Shown piece by piece: positions 1 to 7,521 of a stretch of DNA of 13,610 nt (the stretch's first letter is position 1; each line of letters begins with the position of its first letter). The notes under the pieces were generated by a model. It saw only the letters and a list, made by a program, of their open reading frames with translations. It did not search any database and had not been told where the DNA came from. Origin of the DNA: Porticoccaceae bacterium (GTDB taxonomy: Bacteria; Pseudomonadota; Gammaproteobacteria; Pseudomonadales; Porticoccaceae). The position numbers were made by a program, and so were the translations under genes. The stretch covers positions 1 to 13,610 of the forward strand of contig DNBN01000086.1 in NCBI GenBank assembly GCA_003491845.1, given 5' to 3'.

Positions 1-886
1 TGTCTCTTGTTAGAAAAAAATCGGTGGGTTCACCGGTCACAGGATGAAAGGTATTAATAATAGTAGGTTGGTTCTCAAGTTGACTGTTTATAGTGCCTAG
101 GATGACCGTCAAATTAGGGAATTTGTCAGCACAAGCTATATCTTCTGCACAGTCTTTTAATAGTCTATCAATAGCTCGGTCCACGGAAAGCCCAACAGCA
201 ATGACGGGTATTTGCATCGGCACGACGCCATCTAAAGTGACCGTAACTAAGGAATCACCATAGTGGCGCATATAAAGTTGCGCCATTCGGCTTCCATAAG
301 ATATGCCATACAGGTGTAGTTTCTCATAGCCAAGTGTTTGGCGAACCACTTCAAAATCATTTAAGGCGATGGTGCTGTTGTACATTGCAACATCTGCATC
401 CAGAGCATTAAGACATTTTTTCGTTTCAGCTATAACATCAAAAGCTCTGCCATCCATCAATAGCGGCGATAGCGCGGAATCCCCTGGGCAAGCTAGAGGG
501 TTTGAGCGACCTGTACCTCGCTGATCAATCAGTAGAATATCTCTGGTTTCTCTGACTTTACTAAAAGTGCTATTGAATAGGGCGGCATTATCAATAGCAG
601 ATTGCCCTGGGCCACCGGCAATGGCTAGTAAAGCTTCATTTTTGTATACCGGTTTTACCGCGGGCATTACCACATAATGAATGTCAATTTTACGCCCATT
701 GGGCTTGCCAGGATCCTCTGCTACAGAGACATACCCACAACGAAGACGTTCAGCTAGACCATTGAGGTAACAGAAGCCCTTGGGCTCTGCAAGGCCATTG
801 GCTAATGCTTGCGAAAACAGTATAGGCGACCAACTAAAGATAGTTACAAGCGCTAGCATAGACCATATCTTATTAATTACTGCCAT
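1..886 (-). CDS. Exported TAP-like alpha/beta hydrolase (peptidase S33 type), C-terminus outside the window
   Basis: I translated this by hand from the ATG at 886; 295 residues are visible and no stop is reached before the left edge. Residues 1-29 look like a signal peptide: a lysine, a hydrophobic core, and an ALA|N cleavage site around 29/30, so the enzyme is probably periplasmic or secreted. The mature part opens with a pair of cysteines (C39, C50) and a CGYVSVAEDP-like start typical of tripeptidyl-aminopeptidase-like S33 proteins. Next come AGGPGQS (90-96, the HGGPG-type oxyanion loop), DQRGTGRS (121-128), and the nucleophile elbow GISYGS with Ser196. The catalytic Asp and His should lie in the missing C-terminal part. 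The likely role is cleavage of N-terminal residues from peptides, or hydrolysis of a related ester or amide; the substrate cannot be told. A GGAAAG ribosome binding site lies 8 bases before the ATG. It follows hemW after a 63-66 bp gap and may be co-transcribed or independent. Confidence 0.85.
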   Translation of the reverse strand, partial: MAVINKIWSMLALVTIFSWSPILFSQALANGLAEPKGFCYLNGLAERLRCGYVSVAEDPGKPNGRKIDIHYVVMPAVKPVYKNEALLAIAGGPGQSAIDNAALFNSTFSKVRETRDILLIDQRGTGRSNPLACPGDSALSPLLMDGRAFDVIAETKKCLNALDADVAMYNSTIALNDFEVVRQTLGYEKLHLYGISYGSRMAQLYMRHYGDSLVTVTLDGVVPMQIPVIAVGLSVDRAIDRLLKDCAEDIACADKFPNLTVILGTINSQLENQPTIINTFHPVTGEPTDFFLTRD

Positions 887-952
887 AAATATACTTTCCA
901 ATTTGTTGTGCTATTACAAAGCTTAGTTCAAAAGGCATGATCTATTTAATTC

Positions 953-2089
953 TTAAAAGTGCTGCAGCACGGAGTTTAAAAATCGGTAGCCAAGTTCTGT
1001 GGTGCAATAATGCGTGTTGCTCTTCTCTATGAGTCCTTGAGATTGGAGCTGAAGACATGCTATGTCTATGGACGTTGGTTCGAGCCCAGTGCGGCGTGGG
1101 AAAAATGCTCGAGGCACCCCATGTTTAAGGCGCAAACCGTTCATCATGAACTCTACCGCTATTTCATTAGTGTCGATTATATCTTGCTTCACTATTGCAG
1201 TGCCGATACGAGTTAAATAATGTTCTGGTTGACGTGTTTTGGCGGTACGTATACTGACTTTTTTGTCGAGTTGAGTGATTTTCCCGTGAGCTCCAGCACC
1301 TATGCCAAGATAATCGCCAAAGGTCCAATAATTCATATTGTGCTCAGATGGCCTGTTATTTTTGCAAAAAGCAGAAACTTCATACTGTTCAAACTCATTA
1401 TCTTTTAATAGGATCATGCCAGCATGCTGAATGTCAGCTAAACGGTCGTCTACAGGCAGTGGCGGTGGGCGTGAAAAAAACTCTGTATTGGGTTCAATAG
1501 TTAATTGATACCACGAGATATGCACAGCCCCTGAGTTTACAGCGATACTGATGTCAGATTCTGCCTGTTCAATGGTTTGCTCAGGTAATCCGTGCATGAG
1601 ATCAACATTAATATTATCAAATCCGGCGTGCTGAGCACTGCGAATAGCGTTTAGGGCCTCTTTATCACCATGAATTCTGCCTAAGCGACTAAGGTGAGTA
1701 TTGTTAAAGCTTTGCACGCCTATAGATAAGCGATTTACTCCAGCAAGGGAGAAATCTACAAACTTTTTTTCATCGACAGCACCTGGATTAGCTTCCAATG
1801 TGATTTCAATATTCGAGTGAAATCCAAAAATTCTCTCTGCAGCGTTCAATATGGTGCCGATGGCAGCGCCAGAAAAGAGACTTGGTGTTCCGCCACCAAA
1901 AAATATCGTTGTTAGCTTTCGACCTTGTGCCAAGTGTAGGTCTGATTGCATATCTGCAATTAACGCTGCGACATACTCTTGCTCAGGAAGCGCTCCGTTG
2001 GCTTTGTGTGAGTTGAAATCACAGTAGGGACATTTTTTGATACACCATGGAATATGTATATACAACGATAGCGGTGGTAGCGTTAGCAC
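953..2089 (-). CDS. hemW: HemW, radical SAM haem chaperone (HemN-like, YggW)
   Basis: The 378-residue protein has the usual HemW length. It carries the radical SAM cluster motif C16-x3-C20-x2-C23 followed by D-F (CPYCDFNSH), where true coproporphyrinogen dehydrogenase HemN has a fourth Cys in place of Phe25. GGGTP (65-69) is the SAM-binding motif, and HNMNYW (250-255) is the HNxxYW motif characteristic of HemW and linked to haem binding. In characterised relatives HemW is a cytoplasmic 4Fe-4S protein that binds haem and inserts it into acceptor proteins, with no coproporphyrinogen oxidase activity. The start codon is GTG (2089-2087), chosen because it aligns with the E. coli start just before the conserved LPPLSLYIHIPW segment. 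No good Shine-Dalgarno precedes it, and it begins 4 bases after the rdgB stop, so translational coupling to rdgB is likely. The rdgB-hemW pairing is conserved from E. coli to Pseudomonas. Confidence 0.95.
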   Translation of the reverse strand: MLTLPPLSLYIHIPWCIKKCPYCDFNSHKANGALPEQEYVAALIADMQSDLHLAQGRKLTTIFFGGGTPSLFSGAAIGTILNAAERIFGFHSNIEITLEANPGAVDEKKFVDFSLAGVNRLSIGVQSFNNTHLSRLGRIHGDKEALNAIRSAQHAGFDNINVDLMHGLPEQTIEQAESDISIAVNSGAVHISWYQLTIEPNTEFFSRPPPLPVDDRLADIQHAGMILLKDNEFEQYEVSAFCKNNRPSEHNMNYWTFGDYLGIGAGAHGKITQLDKKVSIRTAKTRQPEHYLTRIGTAIVKQDIIDTNEIAVEFMMNGLRLKHGVPRAFFPRRTGLEPTSIDIACLQLQSQGLIEKSNTHYCTTELGYRFLNSVLQHF

Positions 2090-2093
2090 AGCG

Positions 2094-2696
2094 TCAAACA
2101 GCAGATAAGTGGTTGATAAATTGCGTAATGGCTTTGCCTCTATGACTCAGAGTTTGCTTTGCCTGAGCGTCTAATTCAGCAGCATGACAGGCCATTTCTG
2201 GCACAAAAAACAGTGAATCATAGCCAAAACCACTGTCACCTTTTTGTTCGAAGGCAATCCTGCCCTCCCAGGTACCTTGGCAGATAATAGGTGTGGGATC
2301 ACTTGCATGACGCATAAATACAATTACTGTCTGATAACGTGCGGTGCGCAGTTTTTCTGGAACATCTGACAATTGATCTAGTAACTTAGCCCGGTTTTCA
2401 GCATCGGTGGCATTGTCACCGGCAAAACGCGCCGAATAAATCCCGGGAGCGCCCTGCAGATAATCAACTTCTAAACCTGAGTCATCTGCGATTGCTGGCA
2501 AATTTGATAATGCCGCAGCATTACGTGCTTTGAGGATCGAGTTTTCTACGAAGCTTAAGCCGGTTTCTTCAATGTCTTGAATACCAAGATCACCTTGGGG
2601 AACGATGTCAATGCGCAGGTCTTTCAACAAGGCTTGTAGCTCTTCTATTTTACCTATATTGGCGCTGGCTAGAACCAGTTTGGCTAAATTGCTCAT
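2094..2696 (-). CDS. rdgB: RdgB, XTP/dITP diphosphatase (HAM1 family)
   Basis: The 200-residue protein matches the family length. It hydrolyses non-canonical purine nucleoside triphosphates (XTP, dITP, ITP) to monophosphate and pyrophosphate, which keeps deaminated bases out of DNA and RNA. Visible motifs are the N-terminal ASANIGK nucleotide loop (10-16), EETGLSFVENSILKAR (43-58), ADDSGLEVD (70-78) with Asp72 corresponding to the E. coli catalytic Asp69, APGIYSARF, the GFGYD segment near 155-160, and SHRG (184-187) close to the C-terminus. The ATG at 2696 has an AGGG ribosome binding site 7 bases upstream. It lies 24 bp after the DUF4426 gene and 4 bp before hemW in the same operon. Nothing is abnormal in length or motifs. 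Confidence 0.97.
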   Translation of the reverse strand: MSNLAKLVLASANIGKIEELQALLKDLRIDIVPQGDLGIQDIEETGLSFVENSILKARNAAALSNLPAIADDSGLEVDYLQGAPGIYSARFAGDNATDAENRAKLLDQLSDVPEKLRTARYQTVIVFMRHASDPTPIICQGTWEGRIAFEQKGDSGFGYDSLFFVPEMACHAAELDAQAKQTLSHRGKAITQFINHLSAV

Positions 2697-2720
2697 GGTA
2701 AAACCCTATTTAGAAGCGAG

Positions 2721-3158
2721 TTAATCATGGTACATTTTTTTCTGAAATTTAAAGTCATAGTCATAACTTCGAGAGTCATCATTAGGTTTAACGGTAATTT
2801 TAAAGGTTAGATAGTCTTGGTCTTCAAACTCAAAAGGAGCTAGGTAATAGATGGATTGTTGTTCTTTTACTACTTCAAAATGCAGTGTTTGACTTTGTTG
2901 AAGTATATTGAATACGCGACCCGTTATAATTGAAGGCACACCAACAGCAAGATCTTTCATTACAGAAATATTCACTAAACCTTTGTTTTTACCTCGCACG
3001 ATATTATTTGCAGCAGCAATATCTGGAGTAATGAATGATGTATTAAAGGCACTGTAAAAAATTTTATAGTCAGCATGTTGTTTATACAATTTTTCTTCAA
3101 CCGTATGAGCCTGAATGGAGAAGCACATTAACAAAAATACCCAGACTAGTCTTAGCAT
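2721..3158 (-). CDS. DUF4426 family periplasmic protein, function unknown
   Basis: The 145-residue protein begins with a short signal peptide: MLRLVW, a hydrophobic run, and a likely cleavage after IQA near residue 17. The mature protein is about 128 residues of alternating hydrophobic and polar segments, as expected of a small beta-sandwich. Conserved-looking stretches are DYKIFYSAFNTSFITPDIAAANNIVR (about 30-55), KNKGLVNISV, the LHFEVVKEQQSIYYLAPFEFEDQDYLTFKITV region, and a basic-aromatic tail. The match to DUF4426 rests on these segments and on position: in Pseudomonas a protein of this kind sits between metW and rdgB, exactly as here. No enzymatic residues are recognisable. Export suggests an envelope role, perhaps as a binding or assembly factor, which is inference. 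AAGG lies 8 bases before the ATG, and the gene is 21 bp downstream of metW. Confidence 0.85.
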   Translation of the reverse strand: MLRLVWVFLLMCFSIQAHTVEEKLYKQHADYKIFYSAFNTSFITPDIAAANNIVRGKNKGLVNISVMKDLAVGVPSIITGRVFNILQQSQTLHFEVVKEQQSIYYLAPFEFEDQDYLTFKITVKPNDDSRSYDYDFKFQKKMYHD

Positions 3159-3179
3159 GAGGGAAACCTTAAGAATTGA

Positions 3180-3770
3180 TTATTTAGACAGATTATACAC
3201 TGCTGTGTGGGCAAATAGATTAGGCCATATAGCATCTAGCCCAAAATCATTGGTTATGCCTCCAATAAAGACTCGATTGACGACATTGATATTCCGCTCT
3301 GCACATAATACTTCAAAATCTTTATAGGTGAAAAAATGGATATTTGGCGTATCATACCACTGATAAACTAGCTGTTTAGTCACCGGCATACGGCCCCTAA
3401 ACCCCAGATCCCCTCGTGTGCGCCAGTGGCCAAAATTAGGAAAAGTGACAATACATTGACGCCCTATTCGCAACATTTCATCCAGCGCTAGGTGCGGAAA
3501 TCGTAGCGTTTGCAGTGTCTGAGTCATTAACACGCTATCAAAGCTGTTATCGGCAAAATTTCCCAGACCTTCATTTAAGTCTTGCTCGATTACATTAAGA
3601 CCACGAGATATACAGTGATTGATAGATTCGGAGTTAATTTCTAATCCATAACCATGTACTTGATGAGAGGCTATTAGGCTTTCTAGTACTTGACCATCGC
3701 CACAACCAAGGTCCAATACTCTTGAAGATTTCTCAACCCATGCCTCAATAATGCTATTTATATCGGTCAT
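3180..3770 (-). CDS. metW: MetW, methionine biosynthesis protein (class I methyltransferase fold)
   Basis: The 196-residue protein has the length and motifs of MetW. The SAM-binding motif I is RVLDLGCGDG (17-26). It is followed by GYGLEINSESI (the acidic end of strand 2), a VIEQDLNEGL segment, and SFDSVLMTQTLQTLRFP in the motif IV region. The conserved MetW block FPNFGHWRTRGDLGFRGRMPVT follows, and then YDTPNIHFFTYKDFEVLC. MetW is genetically tied to MetX: in species that have both, the pair carries out homoserine acylation in methionine synthesis, and MetW is thought to act through MetX rather than as a proven methyltransferase. Its ATG overlaps the metX stop in an ATGA junction (3767-3770), so the two are translationally coupled. 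Its own target or ligand beyond the MetX link is not shown by the sequence. Confidence 0.95.
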   Translation of the reverse strand: MTDINSIIEAWVEKSSRVLDLGCGDGQVLESLIASHQVHGYGLEINSESINHCISRGLNVIEQDLNEGLGNFADNSFDSVLMTQTLQTLRFPHLALDEMLRIGRQCIVTFPNFGHWRTRGDLGFRGRMPVTKQLVYQWYDTPNIHFFTYKDFEVLCAERNINVVNRVFIGGITNDFGLDAIWPNLFAHTAVYNLSK

Positions 3771-4927
3771 ACAGCTACCTTGAATAGCGTTTTTGCAATA
3801 TGTTTTAAATAGCCTTGCAGGCCTTGTTCGTATCGTTTGTTGGGTAGTAAAAAAGCATCATGACCTTGGTCTGACTCAATTTCTAGATAAGAAACATCTT
3901 TGTCAGCGGCAATAAGAGCATCGACGATTAATTTAGAACAGTCGGGTGAAAAACGCCAATCACTGCTGAAAGAAATCACTAGAAATTTGCAGGCAGCTTG
4001 CTTAAAAGCGTCTTTGATGTTGTTTTCAAAGTTTGCGCCTAGGTCAAAATAATCGAGCATTTTTGTGATCAGAATGTAGCTATTGGCATCAAAACGGCGA
4101 GCGAATTTGTCACCCTGATAGTTAAGATAGCTGGATACTTCAAATTCTACGAGTTCTTTTTCTGCGCTATCTAAGTCGCCAGAGTGCACCAGACGACCAA
4201 ATTTTCGACCAAGGGCATGGTCAGACAAATAAGTCAGATGTCCGATCATTCGCGCTAAAGCTAATCCTTGAGTGGGCCTAGTTTGATGCTCTATGAAGTT
4301 ACCTTGATGGAAGTTTGGGTCAGATTGTATGGCACGCCTAGCAACTTCATTAAAGGCAATGTTTTGTGCCGAAAGTTTTAAAGAAGAAGCAATTACAACT
4401 GCATGCTTTAGCTTTTTGGGGTAGTTGACCGCCCAATACATAGCCTGCATACCGCCTAAACTGCCGCCAATAATCGCAGCCCAACAATCAATAAGTAGGT
4501 GTTCCATTAAATAGGTTTGCGATTTTACCCAATCGCTAACCTCCAGTACTGGAAACTCGGCACCCCAGACATTCCCAGTTGCTGGTGCTGGAGATGCAGG
4601 GCCTGTGCTACCAAAACAACTACCGATATTATTTGGGCAAACTACAAAAAAAACATCAGTATCTATGGGTTTTCCTGGACCAATGTAGGAGTCCCACCAA
4701 CCGACTACGTTATCTTTATTAGTTCCTGCTGCATGGTGATCACCACTAAGTGCATGACAAATTAGGATGGCATTGGTGCCTGCGTCGTTCAGTTGGCCAT
4801 AGGTCTCAAAGGTAAGACTGTGCTCCTCAAGAACTGTTCCGCAGGCTAGTTGCAGCGGTCTGCGAAACAACACGGATTGTTCCGATCCGATATTTGCACT
4901 AACAGTTGATGAAGATTTGGTAGACAT
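3767..4927 (-). CDS. metX: MetX, homoserine O-acyltransferase (probably O-succinyltransferase, MetXS type)
   Basis: The 386-residue alpha/beta hydrolase-fold enzyme activates homoserine by O-acylation, the first committed step of methionine synthesis, in the cytoplasm. The catalytic triad is readable: nucleophile Ser156 in GGSLGGMQ (154-161), Asp323 in SSDWRFSP, and His356 in DQGHDAF. CHALSGDHHAAG (58-68) and LSAQNIAFNEVARRAI (185-200) are family hallmarks. The DWRFSP segment is shared with the Pseudomonas enzyme and with proteobacterial MetX proteins annotated as using succinyl-CoA. Classical acetyl-CoA enzymes tend to have DxLYP-like residues there, so the acyl donor call is a family-based inference. 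It heads the probable metX-metW-DUF4426-rdgB-hemW operon. Only a weak GGAT-like site precedes the ATG at 4927, and no closer in-frame Met improves on it. Confidence 0.94.
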   Translation of the reverse strand: MSTKSSSTVSANIGSEQSVLFRRPLQLACGTVLEEHSLTFETYGQLNDAGTNAILICHALSGDHHAAGTNKDNVVGWWDSYIGPGKPIDTDVFFVVCPNNIGSCFGSTGPASPAPATGNVWGAEFPVLEVSDWVKSQTYLMEHLLIDCWAAIIGGSLGGMQAMYWAVNYPKKLKHAVVIASSLKLSAQNIAFNEVARRAIQSDPNFHQGNFIEHQTRPTQGLALARMIGHLTYLSDHALGRKFGRLVHSGDLDSAEKELVEFEVSSYLNYQGDKFARRFDANSYILITKMLDYFDLGANFENNIKDAFKQAACKFLVISFSSDWRFSPDCSKLIVDALIAADKDVSYLEIESDQGHDAFLLPNKRYEQGLQGYLKHIAKTLFKVAV

Positions 4928-5071
4928 AAGCGATGTGATGATCCGTTAAGAATCTTTTGATGAACGAGTCTCGAGTCTAAGAGCAGAGTATGATTAACGC
5001 AATACAAGGATAACTATTTTTTATACGAATTGCTTGAGGTAGACTGTGTAAACGTTCTTAAGGAGTTTTAG
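4928..5071. promoter_or_regulatory. Divergent metX/tas intergenic region
   Basis: This 144 bp gap separates the divergent starts of metX (minus) and tas (plus) and must hold promoters for both. The clearest element is AAGGAG at 5060-5065, an ideal ribosome binding site 6 bases before the tas ATG. Toward metX there is only a weak candidate promoter, TTGCGT-17-TAGACT (about 5002 down to 4974), which overlaps a tandem heptamer at 4965-4978. I saw no SAM-riboswitch-like structure and no acceptable pair of MetJ boxes. Assignments other than the ribosome binding site are tentative. Confidence 0.4.
4965..4978. repeat. Tandem heptamer CGAGTCT x2 upstream of metX
   Basis: Two exact head-to-tail copies of CGAGTCT (AGACTCG on the metX strand) occupy 4965-4971 and 4972-4978, 38 bp before the metX start codon. 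They overlap the weak predicted metX -10 hexamer, which is where a repressor of a methionine gene would act. The partial likeness to the 8-bp MetJ box AGACGTCT is limited to AGAC, and the period is 7 rather than 8, so this may equally be chance. Confidence 0.4.
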
Positions 5072-6118
5072 ATGCATTATCGAAAATTAGGCGACACAAA
5101 CATTCAAATTCCACTCATCGGTCTTGGCACTATGACGTGGGGTCAGCAAAATACCCTTCAAGACGCGTGCGAGCAGATGGACTTTGCACTGGACAAAGGT
5201 GTTAATTTTTTTGATGCAGCAGAGATGTATCCCGTGCCGCCAAGAGCAGAGACTGCCGGAGATACGGAGCGTTGCATTGGCGAGTGGTTTGCGCAGACCG
5301 GCAAGCGATCAGAGATTGTTTTAGCCACTAAGGTATCTGGGCGCGCGGATACTAGACCAGATTGGGCGCATATTAGGGGTGGCCCACGGCTAAATAGAGA
5401 CCATATTAGGCGAGCAATAGAAGGGTCTTTAGAGCGCTTGCAAACTGATTATGTCGATCTTTATCAGGTACATTGGCCGGAGAGAGATACCAATTTTTTT
5501 GGTAAGCGAGGCTACCAGCACAATCCCGCAGCTGATGGAATAGCCATTGATGAAACGCTAGATGCTTTATCAGAACTTGTTGAGGAGGGTCTTGTGAAAC
5601 ATATAGGTCTATCAAATGAGACTCCCTGGGGTGTTATGGAGTATTTGCGCCTAGCCTCTGAGCGAGGATGGTCCAAAATAGTTAGCATACAAAATGTGTA
5701 CAGCCTGTTAAGTCGACAGTTTGAGGTTGGCCTTGCCGAGATGGCTATGCGTGAACAAGTAGGATTATTGGCATACTCACCTATGGCTTTTGGTGTTTTG
5801 AGTGGCAAATATATTGGTGGTGCAAAGCCTGAAGGTTCGCGAATGGCACTATTTAATCGGTTTGTTCGTTATGACAGTCCCCAATCACAGGCCGCGACAG
5901 AGGCTTATGCGGCGATTGCGGCCAAGCAGGGTATGAGTCTTGCGCAAATGTCTCTGGCCTTTGTGTGTCAGCAATCATTTGTAACAAGTTGCCTTATTGG
6001 TGCCACTAATATGGATCAGTTAGCAGAAAATATTGCTGCTGGTGAATTGGTGTTGTCTGATGAGATACTAGCGGACATTGATCAGGTTCACAATCAATAC
6101 CCAGATCCAGCGCCTTAA
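5072..6118 (+). CDS. tas: Tas-type NADP(H)-dependent aldo/keto reductase
   Basis: The 348-residue (beta/alpha)8 oxidoreductase is close to E. coli Tas (346 residues) over its whole length. Shared stretches include GLGTMTWG, the FDAAEMYPVPPR region (47-58), LQTDYVDLYQVHWPER (123-138), GLSNETPWGVMEYL, QNVYSLLSRQFEVGLAE, and the C-terminal LIGATNMDQL motif that closes over the cofactor. The catalytic tetrad can be read as Asp48, Tyr53, Lys87 and His134. The family reduces aldehydes and ketones with NADPH; E. coli Tas was named for suppressing tyrosine auxotrophy, and its physiological substrate is unsettled. The start is fixed by AAGGAG 6 bases upstream. The gene runs against both neighbouring operons and ends only 5 bp from the convergent yggT stop. 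It occupies the place where yggU (DUF167) lies in related genomes. Confidence 0.92.
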   Translation: MHYRKLGDTNIQIPLIGLGTMTWGQQNTLQDACEQMDFALDKGVNFFDAAEMYPVPPRAETAGDTERCIGEWFAQTGKRSEIVLATKVSGRADTRPDWAHIRGGPRLNRDHIRRAIEGSLERLQTDYVDLYQVHWPERDTNFFGKRGYQHNPAADGIAIDETLDALSELVEEGLVKHIGLSNETPWGVMEYLRLASERGWSKIVSIQNVYSLLSRQFEVGLAEMAMREQVGLLAYSPMAFGVLSGKYIGGAKPEGSRMALFNRFVRYDSPQSQAATEAYAAIAAKQGMSLAQMSLAFVCQQSFVTSCLIGATNMDQLAENIAAGELVLSDEILADIDQVHNQYPDPAP

Positions 6119-6123
6119 GTCAT

Positions 6124-6672
6124 TTAAAATAAGCCGTTTAGTAAAGGTAATAGCTGTCCACGAATAAACATCAGCGTGAATATTGCCACCATAGGTGATA
6201 TATCAATCATTCCGATGGGTGGTATTAGGTTCCTAAACGGCTTCATGTAGGGATCAATTATTTGACTAACTAATCTCACTGTTGGATGGGCTGATGTGCC
6301 TATCCAGCTAGAAATAGCCACGATCAAAATACCATAGAAAAAAATATCGATTAGTGTTGATACTAATGATATCGACGCGATGAGCAACAGCATGGGTAAC
6401 TGACTCAAATAAAGTTCGCCAAATCCCATAACAACTAAAAAGAATGCCCATTTGGTGAGAATGGCAGCGATCAGAGCTGCAGTATTAAACCCGCCGATGG
6501 TTGGGAAAACGCGGTGCAAGGGCTCAACAATGGGTGCAGTGAGTTTAAAAATAGTTTGTGAGACTGGATGAAAGAAGTCGGCTTGCACCAGTTGCATTAA
6601 TAATCTCACTATTAAAATAGTTGCATACAAATCAACGAGCAATCGTAAGATGTTGATTAGACCAGGGCTCAT
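6124..6672 (-). CDS. yggT: YggT family integral membrane protein
   Basis: The 182-residue protein has two YGGT repeats. Each repeat is a hydrophobic helix followed by a conserved amphipathic segment: PVSQTIFKLTAPIVEPLHRVFP around 36-57 and PTVRLVSQIIDPYMKPFRNLIPP around 129-151, both ending P-x-x-G. Likely membrane segments are about 8-28, 63-86, 92-122 and 155-178. It is an inner-membrane protein. The family has been linked to osmotic or potassium stress tolerance in E. coli and to chloroplast CCB3-type proteins, but its molecular role is not established. The ATG at 6672 is preceded by AAGGA at 6-7 bases. It is the last gene of the gshB-to-yggT strand run, 25 bp after proC, and its stop lies 5 bp from the opposing tas stop without a visible terminator between. 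Confidence 0.93.
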   Translation of the reverse strand: MSPGLINILRLLVDLYATILIVRLLMQLVQADFFHPVSQTIFKLTAPIVEPLHRVFPTIGGFNTAALIAAILTKWAFFLVVMGFGELYLSQLPMLLLIASISLVSTLIDIFFYGILIVAISSWIGTSAHPTVRLVSQIIDPYMKPFRNLIPPIGMIDISPMVAIFTLMFIRGQLLPLLNGLF

Positions 6673-6697
6673 AAGGTTATCCTTTGTTAGATGCTAT

Positions 6698-7513
6698 TTA
6701 TGCTGAAAAGTCCTTAGACATTTCTTCTGCTCGTGCCAATGCACTATTCATAGCTTGTCGAAAGATAGATTCTAAGCCTTCATTTCGAAAAGTATTCAAT
6801 GCTCTTTCGGTTGTTCCGCCCGGAGAGGTCACCTGATCACGTAATTCTGATGGACTCTGGTCTGAATTAATGGCCATCTGTGCCGCTCCAAGGGCAGTTT
6901 GAGATGCTAGTTTTCGTGCTTCTCGTTCGGGTAGCCCCAGCTCTTGGCCCACCGACTGCATAATATCTAAAATTTGGAAAAAATAAGCTGGCCCACTGCC
7001 AGATACAGCGATTACTGCATTAATCAATGCTTCTGATTCAACCCAGCAGCAATAGCCGACAGCTTCAAAAATACTGCTTACAGTCGCCTTTTGCAGCTGA
7101 CTGGCCTGATCATTAGCAAATAATCCAGTTGCTCCTGTTCGCACTAATGAAGGTGTATTAGGCATGGCGCGGATAATAGCTCTTGGGCTGCCAAGCCAGC
7201 TCTGCAATGATTCGACGGTTATTCCTGCTGCGACTGAAACAATGACTGCATTTTTTGGCAATGCAGGAGCAAGCGCTAAGACTACATTGCGCATAATCTG
7301 AGGTTTTACCGCTAACACGACAATATCGGCATTGGCAATAGCGTCGTTATTATTGCTGGTAACGGCAATATTATAGGCCTTGCTTAGTCTTTCTTTGCTC
7401 TGCTCCGAAGGTACGCTAACCCCTAATGTGAGAGGGTCAAAGCCTTGGTCAATCATACCGCCTATGATACAGGAGGCCATATTTCCGCCGCCGATGAAAA
7501 CAATTGAGTGCAT
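6698..7513 (-). CDS. proC: ProC, pyrroline-5-carboxylate reductase
   Basis: The 271-residue enzyme reduces 1-pyrroline-5-carboxylate to L-proline with NAD(P)H, the last step of proline synthesis in the cytoplasm. The N-terminal Rossmann motif is FIGGGNMASCIIGG (6-19). VLAVKPQ, SVAAGITVESLQSWLG, and RAMPNTPSLVRTGATGLFAN follow. The C-terminal dimerisation and active-site half has AVSGSGPAYFF, LASQTALGAAQM, and LRDQVTSPGGTTERAL, the ProC signature with the Pro-Gly-Gly-Thr-Thr loop. Length and motifs are complete. The ATG at 7513 has a modest AGGT site about 7 bases upstream and lies 8 bp after the yggS stop, so the two are co-transcribed. The yggS-proC pairing is widespread in gammaproteobacteria and fits YggS's part in PLP and amino acid homeostasis. 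Confidence 0.97.
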   Translation of the reverse strand: MHSIVFIGGGNMASCIIGGMIDQGFDPLTLGVSVPSEQSKERLSKAYNIAVTSNNNDAIANADIVVLAVKPQIMRNVVLALAPALPKNAVIVSVAAGITVESLQSWLGSPRAIIRAMPNTPSLVRTGATGLFANDQASQLQKATVSSIFEAVGYCCWVESEALINAVIAVSGSGPAYFFQILDIMQSVGQELGLPEREARKLASQTALGAAQMAINSDQSPSELRDQVTSPGGTTERALNTFRNEGLESIFRQAMNSALARAEEMSKDFSA

Positions 7514-7521
7514 TGGTTTAC

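Noticed and set aside
4965..4978. MetJ operator upstream of metX
   Set aside because: The repeat period is 7 and the core is AGACTCG, which does not match tandem AGACGTCT boxes well enough.
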